Assembly (NCBI RefSeq): GCF_963576545.1
Contig: NC_083641.1
Location: forward strand, 19,643,523-19,707,522
From: Limanda limanda
Lineage: Eukaryota; Chordata; Actinopteri; Pleuronectiformes; Pleuronectidae
DNA: 64,000 nt
Direction: 5' to 3'
In this document: piece after piece, positions 11,304 to 23,345 of the stretch
How positions within the stretch are numbered: position 1 is the stretch's first letter
How the letters are laid out: each line of letters begins with the position of its first letter
The notes under the pieces: generated by a model
Database searches by the model: none
What the model saw: the letters and a program-made list of their open reading frames with translations, nothing else
What the model was told of the DNA's origin: nothing
Position numbers and translations under genes: made by a program

Positions 11304-13090
11304 ATGGTGCAAGCATTCGTTTTAGACAGAGTCTCTCCTCAGGAGAAGGAAAACATAATGATCTGTCAGCCTATGGTATCTGAGGTCCAAGAGAGGTGGC
11401 CTGCGCTGTTTTCGTCTCAGGAGGTAAGGATGTCCTAATTTATTTAGCAATTGTCTTATACAACTACATTGGCTTTTCTTGAAGAAGAACAGTATCTACT
11501 GGGGAAATGTGTCAATTCTGTCTTGCCAGTGTTACATTTAAATCTATGATCCATTTGATTCTGTGACCTGTCCTAATTTTCTTACCCTAACCATCTCATT
11601 CCTATGGAAGCCCATTTCTTCCAGTTAAAGAAAAAAAAATCCCCATGCTTAATTGAAATTGCAATTACAATTAATTACAATATTTTGTTGATTGTCTTGT
11701 TTAGATATCTGAAGAATTTCGGCGTATCACCAGCAAAGACCTCCTGGGGACTTTTAATGCATCTCTTGAAAGATTTGGACCTGGCCTGCTAAAACTCTAC
11801 CGGACTAAGAAGGGTGGTTTTGGCCAAGAAATGGAAGACCTCCTTGATAAACTCGATGATCAGGTGAGTGAAGTGCTCCTTTGCCTGGCATTTTTAGAAG
11901 AGCATGAATATACTTTCTTATAACAGACACAGAAAAAGATGTTGGCTGCTGTAAAAACTACCTTAGTGGATATGCTTCAGTAAAAATGGATGTCCGCAGT
12001 CCTTCCTTTGTGTTTTGGTGGCATTTGGTTTAACAGTATTTTAATTTGTTAAAGTAAAGTTGTGTGTGCTTCATCTTCAGTACTATAAAAGATTTCTGAT
12101 TTTGCATTATGTGTATGTTCAGTACAGTACTATACTTATTGAAATACTTATTTTCCACTGGATACTCTTTAGACATCTGACATTGTTACACACCGAAAGA
12201 CAGCAGCACTGAGAGGCTTGCCCATTTTCCTCCGCGAAGATACCAAAAAGTTTTTCATGAAGTGCTTGGTAAGTACTAGTAACTGTAGCAAAAAGATAAA
12301 TACTTCAGGCCATGTAGCTAATTCCTCATTCTCATGAGATGTTTTAAAGTAGTAGTTCATCCAAAATGGAAATATACACCTCCCCAGTGCAGTTTATCAG
12401 TGCAGTAATCATATTTCTCTGATTTGTTCATATTTTCATACATTGTTCACACTAACTTTTTTACAATTCATGTAAATCAACCTCCTTTTCACAAGTTCTA
12501 CTTCTAAACTACTAAATCTATTTTCAGCTATTACGTCAGCTATGTTGCCATTGCTTCATCAATTTTCTTTGGCTGTCAGGTTCCAGTGTATAGCTGCCCA
12601 TTTTCTTCTGCCTTTTTAACATTTCAACTGTTTTTAGCCGTTATGAAGCCAATCATATCTCAGCCTACAAATTATACTTTTCAGCTTTAGCACGGACCTT
12701 CTCAGCATTCACACACATTTTCTTCAGAAAATGCTCTTTCTAGTTTGTCAAGGCTCAAATGCATCTGTTATTTTTCCTCAGGACACTGACATTTTGGCAC
12801 CAGTGCTGGAAGGGGCGTCTGTGGCCATCCTCACCATCCTAGATGACGAAGCCGACATCTCACATGCTCGAGACCATGCAGTTGTTTTGGAAGCGGGCAT
12901 CGTGCTGCATGAAATGGAAAACCTCTCCTCTGCGTTCGCCTACCTCTTTGGCCTTCTATATGCCCTCAATATAAATTACCCCAAACAGTTGAGGTATACA
13001 TTTGAAGCCATCCAGACTATCTTTTTTGAGCTTGGTGGCTCTCGGTGCTCCCAGCGCACAAGATCTTTGAAAACGAAACTTTTATTTTGA
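11304..13090 (+). CDS. SAMD3-like protein of the multicopy teleost family (C-terminal module)
   Basis: Four exons with canonical splice sites, all junctions in phase 0: 11304-11423, 11705-11863, 12173-12268 and 12782-13090, giving 227 aa. Family hallmarks are visible: VQERWPALF near residue 29, then an EEFRRIT motif, a middle region around RKTAALRGLPIFLRED, and a C-terminal block with VVLEAGIVLHEMENL, FAYLFGLLYALNI and YPKQLRYTFEAIQ, ending in LKTKLLF. These match predicted teleost proteins called sterile alpha motif domain-containing protein 3-like; no SAM domain is present in the part seen. Function is unknown. Relatives I recall are longer at the N-terminus, so upstream exons may be missing or this may be a 5'-trimmed copy. 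The frame is intact with no stops. An AATAAA at 13510 lies 420 nt after the stop. The segment is bounded by CACTGTAAAAA termini, suggesting mobility. Confidence 0.72.
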
Positions 13091-13427
13091 ATACACATTG
13101 TGTATGTGTATGTGTTTGAATACACATTGTGTATGTGTATGTGTTTAAATATACATATTGTGATATGTGTATGTGTTTAAATATACACATTGTTGTATGT
13201 GTATGTGTTTAAATATACACATTGTTGTATGTGTATGTGTTTAAATACACATTGTGTATGTGTATGTGTTTAAATATACACCTTGTTGTATGTGTATGTG
13301 TTTAAATATACACATTGTTGTATGTGTATGTGTTTAAATATACACATTGTTGTATGTGTATGTGTTTGAATATACACATTCTGTATGTGTATGTGTTTGA
13401 ATACACATTGTTGTATGTGTATGCAAA
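13091..13427 (+). repeat. Minisatellite, about 28-31 bp unit, roughly 11 copies
   Basis: Units of the form TACACATTGT(T)GTATGTG plus TATGTGTTTAAA recur from the stop codon of the SAMD3-like gene to about 13427, with small variations (TTTGAA/TTTAAA, presence of an extra TA). It lies inside the predicted 3' UTR, before the AATAAA at 13510. Confidence 0.92.
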
Positions 13428-13656
13428 AATGGTTAGTCATTCAATTTGATGTTGCGAACTAATTTGAGAAGAATGTTTTTTTACAAAGGCGCTTAACCCG
13501 CCTGTTCAAAATAAATAAAAAAATATAAAGAAATAAAGAAATATTTCAGATAACATTCAGCTGTACTGTGTTTTATTTATTATCTGTTTAGCATTTTATA
13601 ATAATAAAATTACAGCAACATACATTTTTCTTGATTTATACAGATAAAATGTATGT

Positions 13657-13870
13657 TTATTCAACAAGAATATTTGTGTTTGGTGCATCTAGGAATATAT
13701 GCCATTGAAGGGATAATTGAACGTTTATTCAACAAGAATACCTATGTTTAAAGGAGGTACAAATGCATGACATTGAGGGGCATAATTGTTTATTAATTCA
13801 ACAAAAAAATCTGCGTTTGGTGAAGGTAGAAATACATGGCATTCAAGCAAGAATTTCTTTATTAGTCTCA
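13657..13870 (+). repeat. Three degenerate tandem copies of a roughly 65-75 bp unit
   Basis: Each copy begins TTTATTCAACAAGAAT (or TTTATTAATTCAACAAAAAA), continues with TTTGGTG..AGGTA-like sequence and ends GGCATTCA/GACATTGA plus ATAATT-like bases. Copies start near 13657, 13724 and 13786. They lie between the polyadenylation signal and the right CACTGTAAAAA terminus and are probably subterminal repeats of the element. Confidence 0.55.
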
Positions 13871-14048
13871 CATGATTATCCTAATTAGGTGAACAAGAAG
13901 ATCCAAGTTGGCAGAACTCTTTGCAGAACTTGAAAACCTTAGTTAAGTCAACAACAGCAGGCAAAAGTTGAGAAAACTCAAAAATCTCTTGCATCATGTT
14001 GCCTTGATATTTTACGTTTTCTCAACTTTTTCTTTTTTACAGTGTGTG

Positions 14049-14094
14049 TATACATATATATATATATATATATATTATATATACATTATATAGT
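14049..14094. repeat. AT-dinucleotide microsatellite
   Basis: Alternating TA run immediately right of the putative element boundary at 14044. Simple sequence. Confidence 0.9.
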
Positions 14095-14429
14095 TGCAGT
14101 AATAAACTAGATTTATAGGAGCCCACTGTCCTTTTATGTTTGTCAAAATCTGTGTCAGTCGATCTGGGAGTTGCCGCCATGTTCCAGTTCTGTGTTTTGA
14201 ATTTAAATGGCGGTGCCACAGAATTGCTTATATTTGAATCAAAGGTTATGCCTTAAGGAAACCACATACATTTCACTCGACATTTATCGCCTTCTCGCCT
14301 CGCTGAATACTAACACTGGTATCAATGGTGTTTGGGCATGAACGTGCTGTGATACCTCCCAGTCAGAGCTGTGAGAAACATGGCCTCCACTGACATTCAC
14401 AGTCTGTCACAGCTAACACATTCCTATTC

Positions 14430-14431
<2 letters not shown>

Positions 14432-14490
<59 letters not shown>
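14432..14490. repeat. CA microsatellite
   Basis: About 28 CA units with one G interruption. Typical teleost dinucleotide repeat. Confidence 0.95.
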
Positions 14491-15714
14491 CAGAGACACA
14501 CATACGACATACCAATTAAAGTTATCTAGGTTGTCTATATATGAGCAAAGACTCTAGTAGCAGCAAACACACTTGTGACAGAAATGTCGTACGAAGTCGA
14601 GGCTTCTCGGCTCCGGACCTTCCTGACCACCAAAACCGGGGCTAAAGAAACCATGTCTGTGGGGAGTGATGGTCTGAAGGTGTCTGAACCGCTGTAGACT
14701 TGGTGGTTTATGGACTTAGTTTCAGTATCCCCATTCACAAGTGGTTATAGGTGGTGGGGGAGCTGCCCCCACTGCAGGGTTCTTAAAGGGTGTTAACTTT
14801 TACAACTATATATAACTGTAATATATCAAATAATTTGCCATGCACGGTTCTATACAACACTAGGTGGCGTCATGAGCCAGGTTCAACCCTTAGATGTCGA
14901 TTCTTTTATTAAATTGGTCATAAATGTGATATGAAAACCAGCATTAATGTATTGGAAAGAACCGTCATGTGTGTAGTATATCTTTAATAAATACATCACT
15001 GCATTATTACTGATGGTTTCTACTACATTTATTATTTCTGTGTTAATTTATGGTCTTATTTTGTCACCATAGACTAACAAATCATGGATCTGTGGCCACG
15101 GCTCAGCAGTGTTTTAGTACGCTTTTGTTTATGTCCAACTAAGTGGTGTCTGCTCTGAGTTACTGTTTGGAATTTGGTGATAATTTTACCCAGAAATGTT
15201 TTTTGGACCTCGAAACGCAGTTGGCTGCTTGGATTGAATTCATCATGTACAGCTGAGTCATTGTCGTCCATGTCAGTGAGCATGTGGTGATAGTGAAGAT
15301 AGTTTACGAAGAGACTCATTAAAGCGATCAAATGTGGCAGATCTTTAACATGCGGCCTGATGATGAGTTTATGGCGGATCTTTGTATTTATCATCTCTGA
15401 GTTCAGCATGCTCTTATAATGACTGTGAGCTGAGTGGTTTAGGCCTAGTGATCATTTTTATTCTTCAAGACCAAAACAAAACAAAAACTTAAACCAGATG
15501 GCTGGATTTTGGCCTCGTGAATATACACAAGAAGAGAGGTTAGAAAAAACTGGAGCGAGAACAATAAAAGTAATTTATTTGCACTCTCGTCTCCTCTCGT
15601 CATGTTTTATACAGATTTGGCAAAACTCTGTTTGACTCAATTTGAATCAGTCGCTGGCTTCAGTTGTCGATGTCATTTGTTTTTTGTTCGTCAGACCTCA
15701 GGCCTCTGTTAAAA

Positions 15715-15760
15715 AGTGTGTGTGTGTGTGTGTGTGTGAGCGTGTGTGTGTGTGTGTGAA
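15715..15760. repeat. GT microsatellite
   Basis: TG units with one AGCG interruption. Simple sequence. Confidence 0.9.
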
Positions 15761-18700
15761 GATAGTTGCTCTCTGAGGAGACTCCTTGTCCGAACTTTGC
15801 CATGATTCAAATATCTGTTGACCCCTCATAACTCTTAGTCTGGAGTCGACTATCTGCACGTGTGTTCATATGTGTATCTATCCTTCAAGTTATGTTGCAT
15901 CTGTTTTTTCTACATTGATTGAAATGAGCAATATAATGTTGAAGCAACCCTGAACAGACCTGTGAAAAATAACCTCTCACTAGAAAATGTGGAATAAATG
16001 AAGGAGAAATACTCAGTTTTAAGAGATTGTTTTTTATTGTCACTATCAAATAAGTTCTGAATCTGTAATAACGGTGTGATGACTGAACCACATCTTTTTT
16101 CGAGTAAGAATCAGGCAAAAGTTCAAATGAGCAGTGTCAATTTCAATGCAGGCAGAGGTCATATGGGAAGCAGTCGGGGATTCAAAGGTTTCAGAGAATC
16201 CACAGGCATAAAGTCAAAAGCAGGAAAAGGTATTACATTTACAGAGCATAGACTGTTTTTGAAAAGAAAAACAGGTAATGGTCGTACACAGGGCTACACA
16301 AGAAATGCATGCTGTATAGCTAGACATGAAGTACAGAGTGTTAGGATGTTTGTGTGTGAACAGGTGCATATATATATATATATATATGCACACATATATA
16401 TTCTTGGTGACTGGTATGTCGTGCAGGTGTTGTGATAGAAGTGGTTTGAACCTGAACAATGGGAGGAAGTAAAGCTGGTGTTCATGAACAGAGAAGGCAG
16501 TTTTGTAGTTTTGCATGTATTTGCTTTAAATGGCACTTGCAGTGACAAACAACCCAGTTTGTCTGGTATTTGGTGCTTAACTATCAATGTGCTTGGTACT
16601 TAAAGTCTGCTTATAAACGTTAGATGTGTAATGTTATAGATGTCGTGGTAAGTTCTCACATTATCATCACACAGTTGATGTGTTAGGGTTTGTCAAGTCA
16701 TTATTCTATATATTATAAACTGGATATATCAATCACATCTTATAAATCTGATGTATTGTGTATGTGAGCTCTGGAAAAACATGCAGCACTTTATAACAGA
16801 TGTGAACAACATGTGGCTACTTAAGTTTTTTTTGGAGCAATACACCCCCTATTCTGTGCATACCTCTGTTCTTTATGGGCCATGCTGAGCAAAACATAGT
16901 GGAACCTCACTGGGGAGCGCAATGATCAAACTCCAGGAGCTGCTCATGTGGTAATATATTTACATCCCTTTTTTCAACCTGTCTTTTTTCAGGTTCTTAA
17001 TATCTGCCGCCTGAACCGCCTGAGTTTTGATGTTGTGGTTGGTAAACAAGGCCTGTTTGGTTTGTGCACAGGCATGTAAGTGCATGTGAACGTGTGTGAC
17101 CTCATCCTGAATAAACATGCCAATGAGTGTCACTTGAGATTCTTGTAAACTCATGTGTTTACTGCTTTGTTCATCCTTCTGATTGCAGAGATCAGGTCTC
17201 CACCCCGACACTTTTCAAGAGGGGCCGCAAACATTTTTTCTGAGTCCCACCCTTTGCCCCCCCCCCCACACACAGCAGATCCAACACTCTCACACACTGC
17301 TGCATTCTAGGTCATCTAATTCTTGGCCAAGCAGGGGGAAGATTTGACGTGTTGGTGTTGTGTGCCGGTATAATCATAAGTAATATAAAAAAGTTGCAAA
17401 TCTAAAACAGCATTATGAGACGGCCGTTTGGCTGTATAATTACATCGCCATAACACTGGTATAACAATGTCTACCAATAGCATAATCAACCATAATATTA
17501 CGGTAAAGGTATTGGTAAGGTGTTTCTGAAACACTTTATCTTATTTGTTGAAATTTTCTTCATGTCCCAATAGCAATAATTAAATAAAATTGCCAAAAAG
17601 AAATACAGCCGGTGTCTGTATCCCTTGCCGGACCAAATGATATGATTGGCTGGTGTACCTGAATGTCACTTACTAACCTGCCTGCTTGTACCCACCCCTA
17701 GCTCCTGATGTGTCTTCAGACAGGAGACGTTAACTTTAGAAGCAGGGATGATACTAAGAAGTTAGCGAGCGAGTCACGGAAAAGTCGACTTCTATAGCTG
17801 TTGTCAGCCAGGGTGCTTCCTTGTGATTTGAGGGCGTGGCTCTGGGGGTCTATGGGAGGAGCTGGGATGTATTGGTTCGCATAATGTCACTTTATTTTCC
17901 AGACTTACCAACCCTAGCTTTGACAAATAATCAATAATTTGTAGCAAACGTCTGTAGCACAACGCACTGGTGCACGTTACCTGCCTGTTTTTGTCAGGCC
18001 TGAGTGATTCTGACGTACAGAAGCACCAGGCCAACTGCTGAGCTTTTCAGCTGCTGTTTCTCCCAGAGGTGAAAGCCATTCGCCACACTGATTGAACATT
18101 AAGAAAACATCATGATAACATTCATAAATCAGAACATAGGACGAGTGTCTCAGGCCGGTGAAAACCCAAACGTCCCCTGCTACTTTTCTTTGACCCACTT
18201 TATTTATCTAATGGTCCTTCAGGCCCCAACGGCTCTAATAAAAACAGTGCAGTGGACTGGAGCTGTTAGAGGATACAAAGGTCCTGCTGGTAGTCCTGTA
18301 TGTTCTGCTCTCTGTTTATTATCATTCTTTCATCTGCACACACATAAAAAGAAACTGAACACACATGTGAGTTCATTTACTGGAGCCGAGTGTCATTAAT
18401 GAAGACCAGAAAGTTAGAGCATTTTCTCACTTATTAAATTGAGTCAATGACTGATGTGTGTAAGAATTTTAAAACAACTTATAAGGATCTAAGTAAATAG
18501 CTCTGGAATTAAAAGTTAATAACTGATAGAGTGTGATGGGGCTCATATTAAGTTCATAATGTTTGGTAACAGTTCTATTGCTGTGATTTTTTTATTGCAA
18601 TTAAGATGTGCACGTCCTGAGAGCAGCATAAATTGTGGGCTTTAATGACACTTAGTTGTATGACTGATGTCTGCAGCTTGACTCACGGCACTAAACATAG

Positions 18701-18889
18701 AACAGATCCCAGGAATGAAATCCAGTCCATTTTGCAGAGCACATGCAAACATGATGTTTGTGACGTGATGCAGCGAGTCAAAGCAGCAGCACTTCTTCAA
18801 AGGACAGAATCGTGTTTGGAAGAGTGGTATCATGAGATAAGATTAGACCCCACAACACGTCAGGATATGTACGATGCAATGTGGAATTA

Positions 18890-19018
18890 GACTATGATAC
18901 TGTATGTTAAGGTACAAAATGATATGATACAGTATGCAACCATACGTTATGACACAATACTTTTGTTTATGATACGTTATGTCACGATGTGGTACGTTGC
19001 ATTACGATAACATATCAC
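18890..19018. repeat. Degenerate short-word tandem tract (GATAC/TACGTTATG)
   Basis: Words such as TATGATAC, ATACGTTATG, CACGATG and GATACGTTATG recur every 10-20 bp with heavy mutation, suggesting an old pentamer or decamer satellite. Confidence 0.5.
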
Positions 19019-19870
19019 ACTTTATCATCAGAACGCTCCTCGGGAATTTGTGTTCCGTCCAAATTGTACATTGTTTTATATACATTACAACAATAAACAT
19101 ATAACTAAACAAAAAAACACATGCACACTTATCATGAGGATGTGATGAATGAATAGAATTTGGTGGTGGTCTTTTTATGTATAATAGGATTTGTTTTATT
19201 ATTGTATGCTTTTGCATTCATTTAACAGAAAACAATAAAGGTCTGCAGTCTCTAAATATGGACCTGTGCCTGAAACGTTACCGGGAATAGAAGTTATAGA
19301 ATAATAGATGCAGAGAAAAGATTCAAATGTAAAGTCGAGTGACGCACTTTTATTGCATTAACCTTCCATAAGTCACTGATAGTATTAAATTAACAGAGCA
19401 GATAATACACAGTTTTGTTACTGCAGTAGGCAGCCTCTGTGGGCGTGGTGCGTTCACATTAGTGTTCACATCCACTCCTCCCCTCCACGGCCCCGGGCGA
19501 AAATGACTCATGTTTATCGTGCAAATATAATATTGTGGGTTTGTTTTCATTCAGGTGATTTGTGATTAATGTCTTGAATGACCTAGATAGATCTCCCATC
19601 GTTCCCAGAAATGCTACTGCCAGAACTTTCTATAAAAAAATAAAATAGATAATTAAAAGCTTTCACAGTCCCACAGTATTGTGCTTAATACACCTGACAC
19701 AATATATCTAGGTCAATAATGACTGATCATTGTTCCCATCAGAACGATTAGAGTTTCTACAGAGTGTTCATAGCTCCAATAAAATAGAACTCATACAGAT
19801 GTAATGAAGGGACACTTGCAAAATTCCAAAACTACACTACTAAAATTGGTTTGTGAGTGACGTGTAATTG

Positions 19871-20216
19871 AAAGGACCAGTGTGTAAGATTTAGGTGAAC
19901 AGGATCTATTGGCAGACATTTTATATTAAAGGATCCTAGTGATGTTTTCACTAGTGTGTTTCATCTAAGTTTTTTCTTTACCATAGAATGGGCCTTTATA
20001 TCTTTAAATACTTTTATTTACTTCAAGAGTGGGACCTCTCTACGGAGGCTGCCATGTTTTTACAGTAGCCAAAGCTGGACAAACTAAACACCTTTTGAGT
20101 TTTCATAACAACTGAAGGCTACCACAGGTTCTCTGTTTGTAAGGAGAGGGTGAGGTGAGGGGTATTCATCTGCAACATGCAACCTCACCACTAGATATCA
20201 CTAAATCCTACACACT
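19871..20216 (+). mobile_element. MITE of the AAAGGACCAGTGTGTAAG family
   Basis: The left end AAAGGACCAGTGTGTAAG then ATTTAG and the right end CTAAATCCTACACACT are near-perfect inverted termini about 345 bp apart. The interior has the familiar order GATCTATTGGCAG, CATAGAATGGGCC, GCCATGTTTTTACAGTAGCC, GAGGGTGAGGTGAGGGGTATTC and CTCACCACTAGAT, which I recognise as a very abundant non-coding repeat of percomorph fish. No ORF; superfamily not determined here. Confidence 0.8.
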
Positions 20217-21836
20217 TTCTGCAGTTCATTGAATGTCTCAATGTCTTGGATGTTGCCAATAAGACATTGAAATCAAACATGTTGCTCGGTGATCTCATTC
20301 AGACCCAGAGGGAGTTTTAGTTTCCCTGTGTTCTCAGCGTCGCGCCAAGTTATCTGTCACAGGAACAAATGTGAGTACTTTACAAGTCTTACTATCACCC
20401 ATCCAGAAACTCTGGAGTGGGAAGAGGTGCGTCAGCCTGTATTCCTCTGTGACCTTATGTCATACTGAACATTAAAACAATATCGGTCCATTGGGTTGAC
20501 ATAATAATCAGAAAAGGCAAACTTCCATTTTCCCACATATGACAAGGAGGAAATCATGTTGTTAACCTATCGTGGCTTTATCTGCTGATATTAATATATA
20601 GCCTTATTTAATGGATGCAGTTAAAGAAAGACAGAGAAGTTGTAAAGGTTTGAGCGCATCATCCTGTGTTCACATCAGAGTTCTCAGTGATCTCGGTCAA
20701 ATCTGCATGTAAGTTGCATAAGGTTTTATTTTGAAATATTGAGGATCCTGACCTTTAATGAGACTTTTTTTTATTTCTCTTCATCATCAGTTATTGTTTA
20801 AACTAGCCCTTGGTGACCTTGAGGTTTCGTTGTGGTACATTTTTCTGGCAGGAAATACTGAATGCAAAAAATGCAGTTGGAATAAACAGTATGCTTTCAC
20901 TCATTTGGTCAAATATGTAAAATGTCTTCTTAAAAGAAAATAAAAATAACTTTATTACAGCAGGAACCTTGAGAAGCTAAAGAGATGTTTCCTCCACTCA
21001 TGTTGTCTGATCTGATTAAGTCTCCAGCATCCTGACTCTGTTTTTTCCATCTGTTCCACTCAGACAGAACCAGACTGTGAGAGTTCAGCTACTGGACATG
21101 AAGCAACATTTAAACTGAAAAGTTAAAAGTGACTCAGAAGTGACACAGGGGGAAACTTTATATTACATTTTGTGGTAAAGTCATTAATGGTGACCTGCCT
21201 GTGTGTCAGCACATTTCCTGCACACTTCCTCCATTAAACACAGCGAGTCTATGTTTTTATGACTTATTTGGAACCATTGCTTGTTCGACTTCGGTGGATG
21301 TTTATTTATGTTATATTAATTTAACTTAAACTTAAAATCAATCAAATATCACTGAATACTACTACTGTTTTTCCTTTTTTAAATATATCTTCTGATTACC
21401 ATCTGGAAAAACAATACAGTTCACTTTGTAGAAACTTGTTAATCAAATTATATTTATACAATAGATTCAGTTTGTAATTTCCTAATTTAAACAATCTACA
21501 GTATGTTTTCAATGTGTTGGTAACACAATGACTGAAGTCCAGTTAAAGGCCACAGTGTGTGGGGCAGGTTGAAACATTTTTGACCTTTTACCTCCAGGGG
21601 TCAGCAAAGCAACACATGATGCGACCTGTGTGACCTTCAGAGGTCACAGAGAGGCTGCAAACCAGGAAGTCTGAATGAGTCCGGGTGTGTCACTGATGAG
21701 TCACCAATCCAGGAGAATGAAGACAGATGGTGGAATGTGAATAATTCATTTAGAAAATAAAATGTTTTAAATTTAGAACATTTGATTTTCAATTATACAT
21801 TTTTTCGGATGAATTGTCAGCTGCTTATATTACAAC

Positions 21837-21840
<4 letters not shown>

Positions 21841-21870
<30 letters not shown>
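21841..21870. repeat. AT microsatellite
   Basis: Alternating AT run, simple sequence. Confidence 0.9.
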
Positions 21871-21872
<2 letters not shown>

Positions 21873-23239
21873 AATTTATTTAAACTTGGATGACTTGCTC
21901 ATGCCGTCAGTCAACCTCTGCTCTCTCTGTAAGTTAACTGATGCATATAACTTCCCAGAATGTCTAATAACTATTACTAATAAGTGAGTACAATCATTAA
22001 ATTACAAGTTGTATGTAATTTTAGTTTGTTCTTCCCTTTTATTAACTTGTGACTCTGTCAATTATTCTAAAATATTAGGGGTTAAATAATCAGTGAAGTT
22101 AGATATTGGTGGTTTAAAGTAATCTGGTATAAAGTGATGTCATCGAATTACTTGTTCAGCCACTGGGGGGCCTTGTCTGCCCAGCATGCATCTGAATGAC
22201 AGAGAGGACAAAGGGGTATGTGTGTTTGAGTATATCGACCAGTGTGCAGCCTGGAGGTTGTGTACATAGTTTCTGGCATACTCCATTCAAACATGACGAC
22301 TTAAATCATTAAATAATAATAATAAGACAATATGACAACAGTGGACATGACAAATACAGACGATGCCAACTACTTATTTATCTTCAGAATCAGATAAAGA
22401 TGCAGTTGAAACCATAGAAAATCAGTCCACATGCTGTTTACTGCTACTGTTTATGATGGTCTGTGGTTTTAGTGCTCAGGGCATTTTTTTAATGCATTTT
22501 ACAGGCTTATAATTCAACCTCTGAAACCTCTTTGTTTATTTAATTGGTTCTCTGAGCTCCTAAATAGGAGCAAACCTGAACAACTACAGGCTTTTGACCT
22601 GACAACCACAACAGATTGTGAATTGAAAAGTAATAAAGATTTCCAGCATCTAGGTTATAGCACCATCTGCTGGAGAGTAGAGTTCAATAACTCCAGTTTG
22701 ACTGATCGAATTTAATATATGTTAGCTATACTATATAATTCTGCAGTAATGGTTAGATCCTTCTTGGTTATATGACACTATTTAAGCACAGAGCTCAACT
22801 TGTTCTCCTGAGAATGTTGATAAATGACTGAGCATAGGTTTGTTTTAAATCATTAAAGGAGCCAGAACAGCGCATTCCTCTGCTGAAGCTGATTATATCA
22901 CCATGTTGCATAAGTATGTATTTAAGTTTCTGACTTAAATATCACACAGACGTTTTACAGCTAAATTTAGACACAGACTAAATTTTCATTCTCTGATGTA
23001 GTTGAAAGAAACACAAAGATTAGAATGTTATGGTAGTTTACTTTTCTCAATATGGAATGGAAATGAGACAAGTGGTGCAAGTAACAGAATAAAGATCATC
23101 TTCCAAAATGACTTTTCATTAATTATCTGATCCTCATCAATGTTCACATGTTCATAGATATTGGCCATACGAGTTTCTACATATACGTTTTATATTTTCA
23201 CAAAATCGCCCATGTCTTGCAATATAAAGAATGTAAAAG

Positions 23240-23345
23240 AAAATTGAATCTGCTCCAAAAGTTAATGGGTTCTTTCCTGGCCTCTATCCATCCACTCAGT
23301 TTCAAGAAAACTGCTTTTGTAGTTTTGGTGTAATCCTGCTAATGA
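23240..23345 (+). mobile_element. LINE 3'-tail fragment (RTE/Rex type inferred)
   Basis: CAAAAGTTAATGGGTTCTTT, TCAGTTTCAAGAAAACTG and TAGTTTTGGTGTAATCCTGC follow the order of a widespread teleost non-LTR retrotransposon 3' end. Related pieces occur at 38533-38690, 43777-43925 and 46185-46290. The family assignment is from memory. Confidence 0.5.

Larger units (their letters stand above)
10172..14044 (+). mobile_element. Putative TIR-bounded element carrying the SAMD3-like gene
   Basis: CACTGTAAAAA at 10172-10182 is matched in inverted orientation by TTTTTACAGTG ending at 14044. The ends enclose a probable leader exon, the four coding exons of a SAMD3-like gene, its polyadenylation signal and two tandem-repeat tracts. 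The dinucleotide TG flanks both sides (10170-10171 and 14045-14046), too short to prove a target duplication. CACT(A/G) starts are typical of CACTA/EnSpm elements, but no transposase was seen and subterminal similarity is weak, so classification is open. Chance occurrence of the 11-bp pair is possible because this motif is common in fish repeats. Confidence 0.45.
14491..19870. other. Intergenic region, no gene seen
   Basis: No ORF here shows family motifs. Contents: GT runs near 15715-15760, an AT run at 16368-16388, a degenerate repeat near 16080-16510 that shares a GGGAGGAAGT.AAGCTGG motif with 63450-63475, a C run near 17258, and a degenerate tract at 18890-19018 built on GATACGTTATG-like words. 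Confidence 0.6.

Noticed and set aside
12731..12781. In-frame Met upstream of the last SAMD3-like exon, suggesting a separate 119-aa protein
   Set aside because: The TTTTTCCTCAG acceptor at 12771-12781 and matching phase join it to the preceding exons. The upstream bases are intron.
13091..13427. Regularly spaced repeats considered as a CRISPR-like array
   Set aside because: The units are contiguous and low-complexity with no unique spacers, and the genome is a vertebrate.
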